A stretch of 64,000 bases of DNA from Pseudooceanicola sp. HF7 (GTDB lineage Bacteria; Pseudomonadota; Alphaproteobacteria; Rhodobacterales; Rhodobacteraceae). The position numbers and the translations under genes were made by a program. The notes under the pieces were generated by a model that was not told where the DNA came from, did no database searches, and worked only from the letters and a program-made list of their open reading frames with translations. The first letter of the stretch is position 1. Each line of letters starts with the position of its first letter. Of the stretch, positions 41,876 through 50,564 are shown piece after piece. The DNA lies in NCBI RefSeq assembly GCF_011806405.1, contig NZ_JAATOW010000019.1, positions 25,869 to 89,868 of the forward strand, written 5' to 3'.

Positions 41876-42805
41876 ATGAATTTAAGGGCCGTCGACCTAA
41901 ACCTCCTCGTGATCCTTGATGCCCTTCTGGCAGAAGCGCATGTCAGCCGTGCCGCCCAGCGGCTGAACCTCTCCCAACCTGCCGTTTCAAGTGCGCTCCA
42001 ACGCTGTCGCGCATTGTTCGACGACCCTCTCCTCGAGCGGGGGTGGGGCGAGATGAAGCTGACACCAAGGGCAGAAATGCTACGCGGACCGATCCGTGAC
42101 GTGCTGGCTCAGGTAAAGCACTTGCTCGACCCGCCCGAGACCGAGCTTTCCGAGCTGGTACAGGTTGTGCGGATCAGCGCGGCCGATGCACCGACGGCCC
42201 TTCTGGCGCAGCCTCTGATCGAAAAGCTGGCCCGAACGGCACCCAACATCTCGATTGTCTTCAAGCCATGGCTCGGCCCCGACGTCGTCGCGCGGGAACT
42301 GACGAATGGTGAGACTGACCTTGGCGTCGCGCTCTTCGACCGGCCGGTCGATCACATCGAAGCGGAGACGCTGTTTGAGGCGGACTACGTTGTCGCAATG
42401 CGCAAAGAACATCCCGCGGCCGAAAGCTTCTGCCTCGAAAGCTGGTTGGCATGGCGGCATATCGTGGTGTCGGGCCGGGGCGAGCGTCATACCCCGCTCG
42501 ATGATAGCCTGCGGGCCATCGGCCTTTCGCGCCAGGTCGGCCTCGTGGTCCCGTCTTTTCAGCTCGTCCCTGCGATCCTCTCCACGACCGATCTGTTCGC
42601 CATGCTGCCCCGCAAGTCATTCGAGGCGCACCACGGGGGCGACCTCGTCGGTGTTGCCCCGCCGCTCGAAGTCGATCGCTTCCCACTTCATCTCGCGTGG
42701 CACGACAGGAGTAGCGATGACCCGGGCATAGGCCATGTGGCCGGGATCATCAGGGCGGTCCTGGCCGCAGAAGGCGGCGAGATCATCAACTCCGGTAACG
42801 GATGA
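41876..42805 (+). CDS. LysR-family transcriptional regulator
   Basis: 309 residues. The helix-turn-helix is AHVSRAAQRLNLSQPAVSSALQRCRALFDDPLLERG (residues ~22-57), followed by the effector-binding domain (LVQVVRISAADAP to FPLHLAWHDRSSDDPG). The N-terminal MNLRAVDLNLLVILDALL is typical of the NahR/NodD-like group. Divergent from the oxidoreductase-membrane protein operon. Confidence 0.92.
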   Translation: MNLRAVDLNLLVILDALLAEAHVSRAAQRLNLSQPAVSSALQRCRALFDDPLLERGWGEMKLTPRAEMLRGPIRDVLAQVKHLLDPPETELSELVQVVRISAADAPTALLAQPLIEKLARTAPNISIVFKPWLGPDVVARELTNGETDLGVALFDRPVDHIEAETLFEADYVVAMRKEHPAAESFCLESWLAWRHIVVSGRGERHTPLDDSLRAIGLSRQVGLVVPSFQLVPAILSTTDLFAMLPRKSFEAHHGGDLVGVAPPLEVDRFPLHLAWHDRSSDDPGIGHVAGIIRAVLAAEGGEIINSGNG

Positions 42806-43074
42806 AGGCCCATCGTGTAAGCGCTTGGCGTCGTGCTGCGTCTTGCACGAATGCTTCAGAAGGGCTGGGAGCGGACGAATGCACCAGCAGCGAAGCCTTG
42901 GCATGATTCCGGTCACTCTGGGCTCTTTCGTGCCGTTCGCCGCGCTTGGCTCGAATGTCCGGTGAGGGCCGTCAGCGTCCGCAGTCCTGGCGCGCTAGGG
43001 CGAGCGGCCTGCCGCGCCGCCTCAGATCTGCTTGGAGCCCTCTGCCGTCATTGAAACTGGTGGCGGGGAGGCTT
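42806..43074. other. repeat-derived intergenic region
   Basis: Contains a diverged member of the dispersed repeat (GGTCACTCTGGGCTC near 42910, CGAATGTCCGGTGAGGGCCG near 42953). No gene is visible. Confidence 0.45.
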
Positions 43075-43134
43075 ATGTTCGTCGAGCCAAAGACGGAGAT
43101 TTATGCACAGAGGCTTCGATTGACCCGCATGTAG
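43075..43134 (+). CDS. possible 19-residue leader peptide
   Basis: MFVEPKTEIYAQRLRLTRM, preceded by GGGGAGG at good spacing and followed 7 bases later by a strong intrinsic terminator. The layout resembles an attenuation leader for the GNAT gene, but it could equally be the tail of older sequence. Confidence 0.35.
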   Translation: MFVEPKTEIYAQRLRLTRM

Positions 43135-43141
43135 CGGCATC

Positions 43142-43168
43142 GCTCGGCACATGGATGCCGAGCCTTTT
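43142..43168 (+). terminator. intrinsic terminator
   Basis: GCTCGGCA (43142-43149) and TGCCGAGC (43156-43163) form a perfect 8-bp stem with a 6-base loop, followed by CTTTTTG. It lies 24 bases upstream of the GNAT start codon. Confidence 0.8.
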
Positions 43169-43191
43169 TGCATGATTTCTGTGGAGTTCTC

Positions 43192-43758
43192 ATGAAGAAC
43201 GCAAACGTTGTAATCCGGCCCTTTGACGCGGCAACGGATCTGAAAATACTGTCGACCATCTGGTTCGAAGCCTCTCTGGAGGCGCACCCCTTCATCGGTG
43301 AAAAACGGCTGACGGAACAGCGCAGGTTGGTCGAGGAGGTGTATCTGCCGAAGGCGGAGACCTCCGTGGCCTGCCTTGACGGAGACGCTGTTGGCTTCAT
43401 CAGCCTTCTGGACTGTTTCATCGGCGGGATCTTCATCGCGCCGGGCTGGCAGGGTCACGGGATCGGGCGCACGCTTATCGCCGATGCCCTGGCCCGGAAG
43501 GGCGAACTGTCCCTTGAGGTCTATACCCACAACGAACAGGCCGTCCGCTTTTACAAGAGGCTCGGATTTCAGGAGGTGTCCCGGCGCGCGGTCGATGACT
43601 TCGGGTTCCCGTTCCCGAATGCGGCACTCCGTATCAAGACCTGCGAAGAGGTCTGGCAGGGCTATTCCTTCCTGCCAGACCACCTTCGCGAAGCTAGGGG
43701 GCGACCCCTTTGTGGCCTTTCAGAGCCGTTCCAGCGCGGTCGTGACTGTCTCAGCTAA
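43192..43758 (+). CDS. GNAT-family N-acetyltransferase
   Basis: 188-residue acetyl-CoA-dependent acetyltransferase. The core runs NVVIRPFDAATDLKIL to FYKRLGFQEVSRRAVDD; the acetyl-CoA loop is GIFIAPGWQGHGIGRTLIAD (Q/R-x-x-G-x-G/A). YjaB-like enzymes usually end soon after ALRIK; here about 30 extra residues run into the convergent kinase-like gene (overlap 39 bases), so the natural stop may have been lost at an insertion junction. Confidence 0.85.
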   Translation: MKNANVVIRPFDAATDLKILSTIWFEASLEAHPFIGEKRLTEQRRLVEEVYLPKAETSVACLDGDAVGFISLLDCFIGGIFIAPGWQGHGIGRTLIADALARKGELSLEVYTHNEQAVRFYKRLGFQEVSRRAVDDFGFPFPNAALRIKTCEEVWQGYSFLPDHLREARGRPLCGLSEPFQRGRDCLS

Positions 43759-44292
43759 CACTTCAGCAGGCTGTGTGCCGTCAAGCCTCAGAACCGGAGC
43801 AGTTTGTGCTTTGAGCCAGCGTTCATGCTGCACCAGATTGCGTCCTGTGAACGAGGAGTCATCATAGCGAGATGCCCAGTCACGGAATGCCAGATGGCCT
43901 TCATACATGTCGCCACCAGGGAGAATACGATCACCATGTCTTTGTGCCTCTCGGCTCTCCAGACGTCGTAGCCGTATCGCGGTAGGTGTATATAGGAAGG
44001 CTATGATATCGACCTGCTCAATCAGGATATCTCCCCAGCCCATAAAGGAACCTGACAAAACCCAACCATCCGTCTGGGATTGCCGCTGTTGGATCAAGCG
44101 GACCCGATCTTCTGGCGGGCGCTTTGTTGTGAACGGTAGGTCTGTTGGTATCCAATAGACGTCGTCTACGTCCAGCAATGGAACACCCATCTGCGCGGAC
44201 AGTGTCGCGCCAAGCGTCGAGACGCCCGAGCATGAAGCTCCGATCAAATATATTCTTGGCACGTCAGTCCCGCCATTAGCATTCAAAACCAT
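43720..44292 (-). CDS. P-loop kinase-like protein with GVS Walker A
   Basis: 190-residue nucleotide-kinase-like protein. The P-loop reads GASCSGVST (residues 18-26), where the usual Lys of GxxxxGK[ST] is Val; I recall this as usual in one adenylate-kinase-like family. LLDVDDVYWIPTD, DGWVLSGSFMGWGD and the Arg-rich lid (IRLRRLESREAQRHGDRI) follow. Substrate unknown. ATG 44292 is chosen. Its 3' end overlaps the GNAT gene. Confidence 0.78.
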   Translation of the reverse strand: MVLNANGGTDVPRIYLIGASCSGVSTLGATLSAQMGVPLLDVDDVYWIPTDLPFTTKRPPEDRVRLIQQRQSQTDGWVLSGSFMGWGDILIEQVDIIAFLYTPTAIRLRRLESREAQRHGDRILPGGDMYEGHLAFRDWASRYDDSSFTGRNLVQHERWLKAQTAPVLRLDGTQPAEVLAETVTTALERL

Positions 44293-44522
44293 GAGGGCGA
44301 TAGCGGTGCGCGTCACCTTCTGCAATGTCCGCTTCGTCCCGCACAGCAGACCTTGGGGCCCCGCCAGGGTTCGCAAGTGCGGCGAACGGCTGCTTTGGTG
44401 GGCCGGGCTGCAGCATTCTGATCCGAGGCTGAATGTCGGATATGGGCCGTGAGCGGCGCCGCTCGATGGGCGACCAGGCGCTTGTCCCTGCCGCGCAGCG
44501 AAGGTCGGGAACGAGCCCTTAC
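44293..44522. repeat. repeat-family block
   Basis: Contains the motifs AATGTCCGCTTCGTCCCGCA (near 44326) and CGAACGGCTGCTTTGGTGGG (near 44384), shared in diverged form with the blocks at about 45140-45260 and 47880-47960. No gene. Confidence 0.5.
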
Positions 44523-45077
44523 CTACGCCGATCCCTTTTCTGATACTGTGAACTCTGACTGTCTGAGACCTGAACGCCAAAATTCAAGAATGGCCTGTGC
44601 GTTCTCTTCCACATTTGCTTGACCATTCACTTCGATATCATAAACCCGACCGGCATGAATGGTGTGATAGTCTTGTTTTGCACTGCCGAAAGGACGGTCA
44701 CCTCGGGCAAACTCGCGAGCTTTCAATTCTTCCAATTCGCAATGCAATCCCACAAAAAGGACATCGAAAGGTGCCAGCAAGTTCTTCAGCTCAGGAACCC
44801 AGTCAGGTGTGTCAAGAATGTGCTCTACAATCAAATTGTTACCTGCTTTAGCACATGCAGCAAGCGAAGCATGAAAGCCAGCAAAGAAGGGCTTACGCAA
44901 GTCAGACCACAGAAACTCTTGGCGATCTATTCGGTCTGTCGGCAGAACACCGCTGTCGCGTAGGTGGTCTATAGAAATGTGCCAGAACGGCAACTCTACT
45001 AGTCCTTGGATCGCCTTAGCCGTTGTGGATTTTCCGCTACTTGACGGGCCATGCAGTATAATAATCTGACCATACAT
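44523..45077 (-). CDS. chloramphenicol phosphotransferase-like (CPT) kinase
   Basis: 184-residue P-loop kinase: GPSSSGKST (residues 10-18) is Walker A, then DHLRDSGVLP, NNLIVEHILDTPDWV, FVGLHCELEELKAREFARGDRPFGSAKQ and YDIEVNG, all lining up with Streptomyces CPT in spacing. The catalytic Asp of CPT (DDV) reads VEH here, so antibiotic activity is not assured. The gene is much poorer in GC than its neighbours, indicating transfer from a distant host. Confidence 0.82.
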   Translation of the reverse strand: MYGQIIILHGPSSSGKSTTAKAIQGLVELPFWHISIDHLRDSGVLPTDRIDRQEFLWSDLRKPFFAGFHASLAACAKAGNNLIVEHILDTPDWVPELKNLLAPFDVLFVGLHCELEELKAREFARGDRPFGSAKQDYHTIHAGRVYDIEVNGQANVEENAQAILEFWRSGLRQSEFTVSEKGSA

Positions 45078-45433
45078 ACTGACCTCCGGAAACGTCGACG
45101 CAGTAACTGGTATACGTGGTCAATGGATAGAGCGGAACGGCAACTTCGTCCCGCACTGCTGACCTTCACTCACGAAAAATGCTGCGCGATGCACGAATGG
45201 CTGCTTTGGTGACAGTGCGTTGCCGCATCCACGGTCGCTTCGAACGGCAGGTCTGGGCCGCGAGCGGCGGGCGCTGCGTCCCGCCAGGTGTTCGGCTCGC
45301 TGCGTCGCCGCAAGTCTGCTCCCGGCCCATACCGGACGTTCGGTCTTGCTGGGGCGGATGTCCGTCATTGAGGGCTACGCTCTGCAATTCTGGATATCGC
45401 CCGCTGATAGCGCGCATCCTATCTCGGCCAGGC
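45078..45433. repeat. repeat-family block
   Basis: 356 bases with no credible gene. It carries motifs GATGCACGAATGGCTGCTTT (near 45188) and CAGGTCTGGGCCGCGAGCGG (near 45249) related to other blocks of the island, and ends where the SCO relic is truncated. Confidence 0.5.
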
Positions 45434-45667
45434 CTAGGGGCAATGAGTGAATCCAAAGAAAACGGCACTCGGGCTGCCATTCAAGGTAGCTTCGGTGAGC
45501 GCCTCACCCCTGGTGGTCGTCAGATGGTAATCACCGGGGCCGATCGTGTCGGCCAGCCCGGCCTCGAACTTCGGTCCGATCACACGGCCTCAGACCACGG
45601 CGATGAGGGCCAGCAGAGCCAGCCCCCACAAACCACCGATGACCAGATGCTTGCGCTGGATGGTCAT
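45434..45667 (-). pseudogene. SCO1/SenC copper chaperone relic
   Basis: From ATG 45667: MTIQRKHLVIGGLWGLALLA..., an N-terminal membrane anchor, then an in-frame TGA (45590-45592), then FEAGLADTIGPGDYHLTTTR and AVFFGFTHCP, where the frame ends in TAG. The SCO copper site (CxxxC and later His) is lost after its first Cys. It starts 10 bases after the YcnI-PCuAC gene, so it was the last gene of a copper-delivery operon, cut by the adjoining repeat block. Confidence 0.78.
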
Positions 45668-45676
45668 CGCGCGGCC

Positions 45677-46651
45677 TCAGTCTTTCATGCTGTGGCTGCC
45701 GTGATCCATGGACCCGTGGTCATGGCCTTTGGCGTTCATCTTGCCGATCATCAGCGGGACTTCGACCTCTCCGGCCCGTTCGAAGGTCAGCTTGACGGTG
45801 ACGGTCTCACCCTCGACCAGCGGTTCTTGCAGTTCCATGAACATGATGTGGAACCCGCCGGGCTTCAGTTCGACCGTTTCTCCGGCAGGGATCGGCAAGC
45901 CATCGGCAAGTTCGCGCATCTTCATCACGTCGCCCTCCATCGCCATCTCGTGCACCTCCAAATGTCCTGCGACGGATGAAGACGCACCAATTAGACGGTC
46001 GTCCTCGGCTCCCGTGTTGGTGATGGTCATGAAGCCACCGCCGACAGGCGCGTTCGGCAGGGTCGCACGGGAAAATCCGCCCGAGATCTCAAGCGCGCCG
46101 GCCGTGACGGCGCCCATGGCGTGATCCGACACCGAACCATGCCCGTGGCCGCCCCCACCCGCGACGACCGTGACCTTCGGCGCGGGGTTCGGCACGTCAT
46201 GCGAGCCGCTGGTATCGGTCCAGTCGGCCGTGCCGTTGGCGCAGGTCTGAATTGCCGGGAAAAAAAGCACTGTTCCGGGCGCGACATCCGGACCGAAGGT
46301 GCCCCGGACCGAGAACTCGTCATACCAGGCATCCGGCAGATCGCCGCCGGACCAGGTTACCTCGCGCAGGCCCTCAGTCATTTCGCGGCCATGGTTGTTG
46401 TAGGGCATGGCATAGGCGCCGGTTGCGGTCGTCAGCTCCCACCCGGCCTTCGGCATCGGCTTTGCGGCATAGAAACCATCTGGCAGCGCAATATGAACGG
46501 TGTGGGTCGCTTCTCCCTTACAGCCATGGGGCACGCGGAGGGTGATCTTCACAGTCTCGCCAGCCTTAACCTCGTTCTGTTCGAGGGTGGCATGGGCGGA
46601 CGCAGTGGTGGCGAGCGCGGCAAAGGCGCCGGCAATCAGGACGGATTTCAT
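45677..46651 (-). CDS. YcnI (DUF1775)-PCuAC fusion copper chaperone
   Basis: 324-residue periplasmic copper protein made of two domains. After the signal peptide, mature residue His (HATLEQ) starts the YcnI domain (about 20-165, with CKGEATHTVHIALPDGF and the Trp-containing TADW), known to bind Cu(II) through its N-terminal His. A Gly/His linker (GGGGHGHGS) leads to a PCuAC domain (about 190-310) with the H-x-M and Met ligands in HEMAMEG and GGFHIMFMEL, and a His/Met-rich tail. It likely supplies copper to oxidases. It is 103 bases downstream of the DUF2946 gene. Confidence 0.9.
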   Translation of the reverse strand: MKSVLIAGAFAALATTASAHATLEQNEVKAGETVKITLRVPHGCKGEATHTVHIALPDGFYAAKPMPKAGWELTTATGAYAMPYNNHGREMTEGLREVTWSGGDLPDAWYDEFSVRGTFGPDVAPGTVLFFPAIQTCANGTADWTDTSGSHDVPNPAPKVTVVAGGGGHGHGSVSDHAMGAVTAGALEISGGFSRATLPNAPVGGGFMTITNTGAEDDRLIGASSSVAGHLEVHEMAMEGDVMKMRELADGLPIPAGETVELKPGGFHIMFMELQEPLVEGETVTVKLTFERAGEVEVPLMIGKMNAKGHDHGSMDHGSHSMKD

Positions 46652-46754
46652 CTAGTTCTCCATTGGAACGCGCGCGCGGACGCACCGCTGCCTGCGCGAA
46701 GGGGCGGCCATGGGGCCGCGGATCTGACAGGGACGGCCCGTAGAGGGCCAGCGA

Positions 46755-47102
46755 TCAGATCGAGGTCGGAGGAGCCCTCGGAGAGCGCGCGTGATCCCGT
46801 GCCTGCGCCGCATGATGCAGATCGGTGGACTGGGTCCAGGCCGCGAACGGCAGAAGGGTCGAAGCGATATCGGCCGGCGCCGGAACAGGCGTATCCGAGA
46901 CGAGGTGACAGAAGGGGCAGTGATGGTCGTGGGCGCTCTCGCCCCCACAAATGTCATCCATGCTCATTGCCATCAGGGTAATTCGGGCCTCGGCCGCATC
47001 CGCGCGATCAGGCGCCATCATGGCCGCAGATACAGCACTTCCCACGATCAGGAGAAGCACAGCGGCAATGCTGGTCAGTCGATGGCGCAACCGATGGGTC
47101 AT
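46755..47102 (-). CDS. DUF2946 family protein
   Basis: 115-residue protein with an N-terminal membrane segment (LTSIAAVLLLIVGSAVSAAMM) and a periplasmic CxxC flanked by His (DHHCPFCHLVSD) plus Met and His elsewhere, as in DUF2946 proteins that accompany copper genes. ATG 47102 is used. It is upstream of the YcnI-PCuAC fusion on the same strand. Confidence 0.82.
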   Translation of the reverse strand: MTHRLRHRLTSIAAVLLLIVGSAVSAAMMAPDRADAAEARITLMAMSMDDICGGESAHDHHCPFCHLVSDTPVPAPADIASTLLPFAAWTQSTDLHHAAQARDHARSPRAPPTSI

Positions 47103-47352
47103 GTTGTGTAAAATACACCGGAGCTTTGTACCGACGCCAGAGCCGATGTGCGGGTGCGTCGGTCTGCGGCAGGAGCAAATTGATAGTTGAGCGCCTTGTG
47201 GTCTTGGACACAAACAAGCCGTTCGCTCGGTGCGCAGCGAAGGTCGGCTTGCCGCCCCATTTTGTAGGCGACCGACGCGAACGGCCCGTTCCCCTCATTG
47301 GCGACGACGCGCGTTGGGCCTATCCTCTTCTGAAGAAGAGCAAGGAAACACG

Positions 47353-47859
47353 ATGGGCGTACCAACATCGAAAACAGAACTTCTGGATGCAATTTCAAAG
47401 ACATTCGGCAACCTGATATCTGACCTAGAGCGTGTTCCACCGGAGCTTGCACGCACAGCCTCTATGGAAGGACACGCCGCTGGAATGATGATAAGCCCTG
47501 CCGATCTGGTGGCCTATCTGCTTGGCTGGAACGAACTCGTTTTGCGATGGTTGGAGCGGGATGACCGTGGTGAGGTCGTGGAGTTTCCCGAAACCGGCTT
47601 CAAATGGAATCAACTCGGCTTGCTGGCCCAGAAGTTCTATGCGGATTATCAGCATCTTGACTGGCAGAACCTCCTGATCCGCCTTGCTGCAGTCAACCAC
47701 AGGCTGGTTGAAACCATTTCATCCCGGACGCATGACGAGCTTTATGGCAGCCCTTGGTATGGCAAGTGGACGAAGGGCCGGATGATCCAGTTCAATACCT
47801 CGTCACCCTACGCGAATGCGCGCTCGCGTATCCGGAAATGGTTGAAAACTGTCAGCTAG
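47353..47859 (+). CDS. ClbS/DfsB family four-helix protein
   Basis: 168-residue protein of the ClbS/DfsB family. KTELLDAISKTFGNLISDLE starts the fold, MISPADLVAYLLGWNELVLRWLE is the signature second helix, and LYGSPWYGKWTKGRMIQFNTSSPYANARSRIRKWLK the C-terminus. ClbS protects E. coli by hydrolysing the cyclopropane of colibactin; most homologues have unknown targets. No genotoxin cluster is in the window. Starts at ATG 47353 and is followed at once by a repeat block. Confidence 0.88.
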   Translation: MGVPTSKTELLDAISKTFGNLISDLERVPPELARTASMEGHAAGMMISPADLVAYLLGWNELVLRWLERDDRGEVVEFPETGFKWNQLGLLAQKFYADYQHLDWQNLLIRLAAVNHRLVETISSRTHDELYGSPWYGKWTKGRMIQFNTSSPYANARSRIRKWLKTVS

Positions 47860-48050
47860 GCGCAAGGCAGCTTTTTTCCGCGCAGCCGACCTTCATGTTC
47901 CTGGATTGCTGCGCGATGCATGAAGGGCTGGTTTGGTGAAACTGCCAGGCAGCGATAGCCTGCTCGGCCAAGGTCGGCTTCGGGCCGACGTGTTCGAAGC
48001 GCCAGGAGAGCTGCCCTATCGCCAAGGGCGGCTTGCGACCGCGGAGGGCC
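47860..48050. repeat. repeat-family block
   Basis: 190 bases with TGCTGCGCGATGCATGAAGG (47911-47930) and CAAGGTCGGCTTCGGGCCGA, related to the blocks at 45180 and 38800. Ends at the next gene's stop codon. Confidence 0.5.
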
Positions 48051-48308
48051 TCATGTGCTATCCTCGGGGTCCGTGATTTCCACGACATTCGGCTTAAAGA
48101 CCGCGAATCCATTCTCATTGCGCGTCAACGGGCAAAGTAGGCCTGCGAGTTCGTAGCGCTCTCGAACGAAGCGCTCCTGATCCGGAACAAGCCCTTCACT
48201 GTGAGCTGACCGTGCACAACGACTGCACATTCGGATTCCTACCTCTATCAAGGGCAGCCACGGCCCAGCCTCATTGATATGCCGTGTACATAGGTCAAAT
48301 TGTGCCAT
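48051..48308 (-). CDS. small cysteine-containing protein (85 aa)
   Basis: MAQFDLCTRHINEAGPWLPL..., with C-x2-C (MCSRCARS) and further Cys, possibly a zinc knuckle, and a neutral C-terminus. Start ATG 48308. No family recognised; coding status is likely but not proved. Confidence 0.5.
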   Translation of the reverse strand: MAQFDLCTRHINEAGPWLPLIEVGIRMCSRCARSAHSEGLVPDQERFVRERYELAGLLCPLTRNENGFAVFKPNVVEITDPEDST

Positions 48309-48587
48309 TTGAGCTCCCTGCCGATTCACTTTCGATAGAGTGGTAGCGGCGCAGACGAGCTCAAGAGCGCCAATGCACCTTTGTTAGCTCGCTATGGACG
48401 ATGCAGTTTGGGCGGGCGATTGAGTGTGCCCAAGAAATCAGTAAGCGAGGCACCTGCTAACACCGTGGGCCGCACGCTGCTGTTCGTTCAGGACGCAGTG
48501 GAGGCCCGCCTGGACCCAAACCGGCCGTTCTCTTCGGCTGGTATGAATGTCCGCAGAGGGCCGGCCGCGACAACCGGCCCGCCCTGT

Positions 48588-49220
48588 TCAGATTTCCACC
48601 GCCTCGGCAATCGCGAGCGCATCTTCCAACTCGACGCCCAGGTAGCGCACCGTGCTGTCCATCTTCGTATGGCCAAGGAGGAGTTGCACCGCCCGCAGGT
48701 TCCCGGTTTTTCGGTATATCTGCGCGACTTTCGTACGCCGCATGGAATGGGTGCCATACGCGCTCGGCTCAAGACCGATGGATGTCACCCAGTCTCGGAC
48801 GAGGCGAGCATACTGACGCGTCGAGATGTGCCGCCGCGCATGGTATCGTCCGGGCCAGAGATGTTCCGACCCGACCATCAGCGGCGACTCGAGCCATGCT
48901 GCGATTGCTTTCCGGGTCCCTTCGGTGATCTCAAAGCTGACCGGCCGCCGTGTCTTGCTCTGAACGATCGCGGCGCGATGCTTGACCTGCCCCGCCGCAA
49001 AGACGTCAGCGACCTTGAGGCGCACCAAGTCGCAGCCACGCAACTTACTGTCGATCGCGAGGTTGAAGAGCGCCAGCTCGCGAGTCCGCTCCGCGATTTC
49101 GAGGCGGACCCGGATCGCCCAGACATGTTTCGGTTGCAGCGGACGTTTCTGGCCGACGATGCGCCCCTTGTTCCAAGCCGGACGGCAGGCGCGGATTACT
49201 GGTAGGTTGGCGGTAGACAT
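48588..49220 (-). CDS. short tyrosine recombinase
   Basis: 210-residue site-specific recombinase with little more than a catalytic domain. Arg in IDSKLRGCDLVRLKV, a beta-hairpin Lys region (KTRRPVSFEI), HSMRRTKVAQIYRKTGN with HxxR, LLLGHTKMDSTVRYLGV with the second His and the Tyr nucleophile. All active-site residues appear intact. Related short recombinases are common on alphaproteobacterial plasmids and islands. It is unrelated to the island integrase in sequence. Role unknown. Confidence 0.88.
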   Translation of the reverse strand: MSTANLPVIRACRPAWNKGRIVGQKRPLQPKHVWAIRVRLEIAERTRELALFNLAIDSKLRGCDLVRLKVADVFAAGQVKHRAAIVQSKTRRPVSFEITEGTRKAIAAWLESPLMVGSEHLWPGRYHARRHISTRQYARLVRDWVTSIGLEPSAYGTHSMRRTKVAQIYRKTGNLRAVQLLLGHTKMDSTVRYLGVELEDALAIAEAVEI

Positions 49221-49449
49221 GGTGGTTCCTCCACTCCACCGGTCCCGCCACGTCTTCGGCACTGCGCCGACGTCCCACCATACCACCAAAACGAGGCGAA
49301 TGTCGGGATCGAGCCCACTCTGTCTGAATTCTGCTTCAGCACCGGACGGGTGTTTAGAGAAGTTCGGGCCACCAACGCCACAAAGGTTGAAGATCGGACG
49401 TCTGCGCGACCTCCGTGCTTTCGGGACTGTCGGGAGCAGGTGCCAAACG

Positions 49450-50451
49450 TTAGCCTTCGTGGCCATTGCGAATGAATGCAGAGGGCGACTGCCCGGTCAC
49501 GCGCGCAAATTCGCGGTTGAAGTTCGATTTCGTGTTGAATCCGCTGCCGAGCATAGCCTCGGTGACGGTATCGCCACCATCCAAGAGCGCGCAGGCGTTG
49601 CGAACGCGAAACCCGTTCACATAGCGCGAGACGTTCTCGCCCGTTGCCCGGTTGATCGCGGCCGAAAGATGCTTGATCGGTACATGCAGCCGCCGGGCGA
49701 GACGGGTCAGCGTCAGGTCGGGATCAAGATACGGCCGGTCTCTTTGCATCAGCGCATCAAGGCGCGAGATCAGTTCTGCGTCTTCCTCCGACTGGCGAGG
49801 CGCTTCAGGAGCGGCTGCTCCCGCGCTGTCTTCGGCTGTGCCATCCGCGTCGCGTGAAAGCGACAAAAGACCGATGCCGAGAAGCGTGAAGGATGTGAAG
49901 ATGCTGATGATCAGCGGTCGCCATTCGGCATGCCCGAGCCGGAGAGCAACGGCGATCAGCACGTCCAGTAGGGCCGAGAAAACGAGAAGCAGGCCAACGC
50001 CCTTCCAGATCCGCGCCGGTCGTGGCCCGGCGCCCAGCCGAGCGAGCGGCAGTGCTTCGTCGGTCCGAACACGAACCAGGATTGTCGCGCCGTATCCGAC
50101 GAAGAGCGCAGGCAGCACCACGTCCAATGTGACCGGGGCAAAGACCGTGCAGAAGGCGGTGAAGCCGGGTCCAAGCAGGTGGAGCCAGTCCCTTTTCCGG
50201 TCGAACGGTCGCAGGGCTGCGGACTGGAATGTCAGCCAGGCCAGAGGCGGCAAGGCAACGGCAGTGGCAAGTTGCATGGGCCGGAAAATGGACAGCCCAT
50301 AATGTTGCGTGAGCGAGATCACCAAGGCCTGCAGCCCACAGGTCGCCAGAAACACCAGAAACAGGATCGAGCGATCGCCGGCCAGGGCGTGGCGCAGTGC
50401 CAGAAAGCCAAGAACCAGAGCGACCACAAGTGGAATCGGAAGCGTCAACAT
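49450..50451 (-). CDS. membrane-bound AraC-family regulator
   Basis: 333-residue regulator with seven hydrophobic N-terminal helices (about 1-195) and a cytoplasmic C-terminal AraC DNA-binding domain (LTLTRLARRLHVPIKHLSAAI, then VTEAMLGSGFNTKSNFNREFARVTGQSPSAF). It probably reads a membrane or periplasmic cue. ATG 50451 is chosen; GTG 50484 would add 11 residues. Divergent from the alpha/beta hydrolase gene, its likely target. Confidence 0.85.
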   Translation of the reverse strand: MLTLPIPLVVALVLGFLALRHALAGDRSILFLVFLATCGLQALVISLTQHYGLSIFRPMQLATAVALPPLAWLTFQSAALRPFDRKRDWLHLLGPGFTAFCTVFAPVTLDVVLPALFVGYGATILVRVRTDEALPLARLGAGPRPARIWKGVGLLLVFSALLDVLIAVALRLGHAEWRPLIISIFTSFTLLGIGLLSLSRDADGTAEDSAGAAAPEAPRQSEEDAELISRLDALMQRDRPYLDPDLTLTRLARRLHVPIKHLSAAINRATGENVSRYVNGFRVRNACALLDGGDTVTEAMLGSGFNTKSNFNREFARVTGQSPSAFIRNGHEG

Positions 50452-50564
50452 GGTGACGCAATAGACCAGGATCCGGTTTCGCACGACCTGAAACCGGTTT
50501 CAGGACGCGCGACGGCGCTGTTGCATGGCACGTGGGCCCATCATCCGAAATAAGGAGACCCGAG

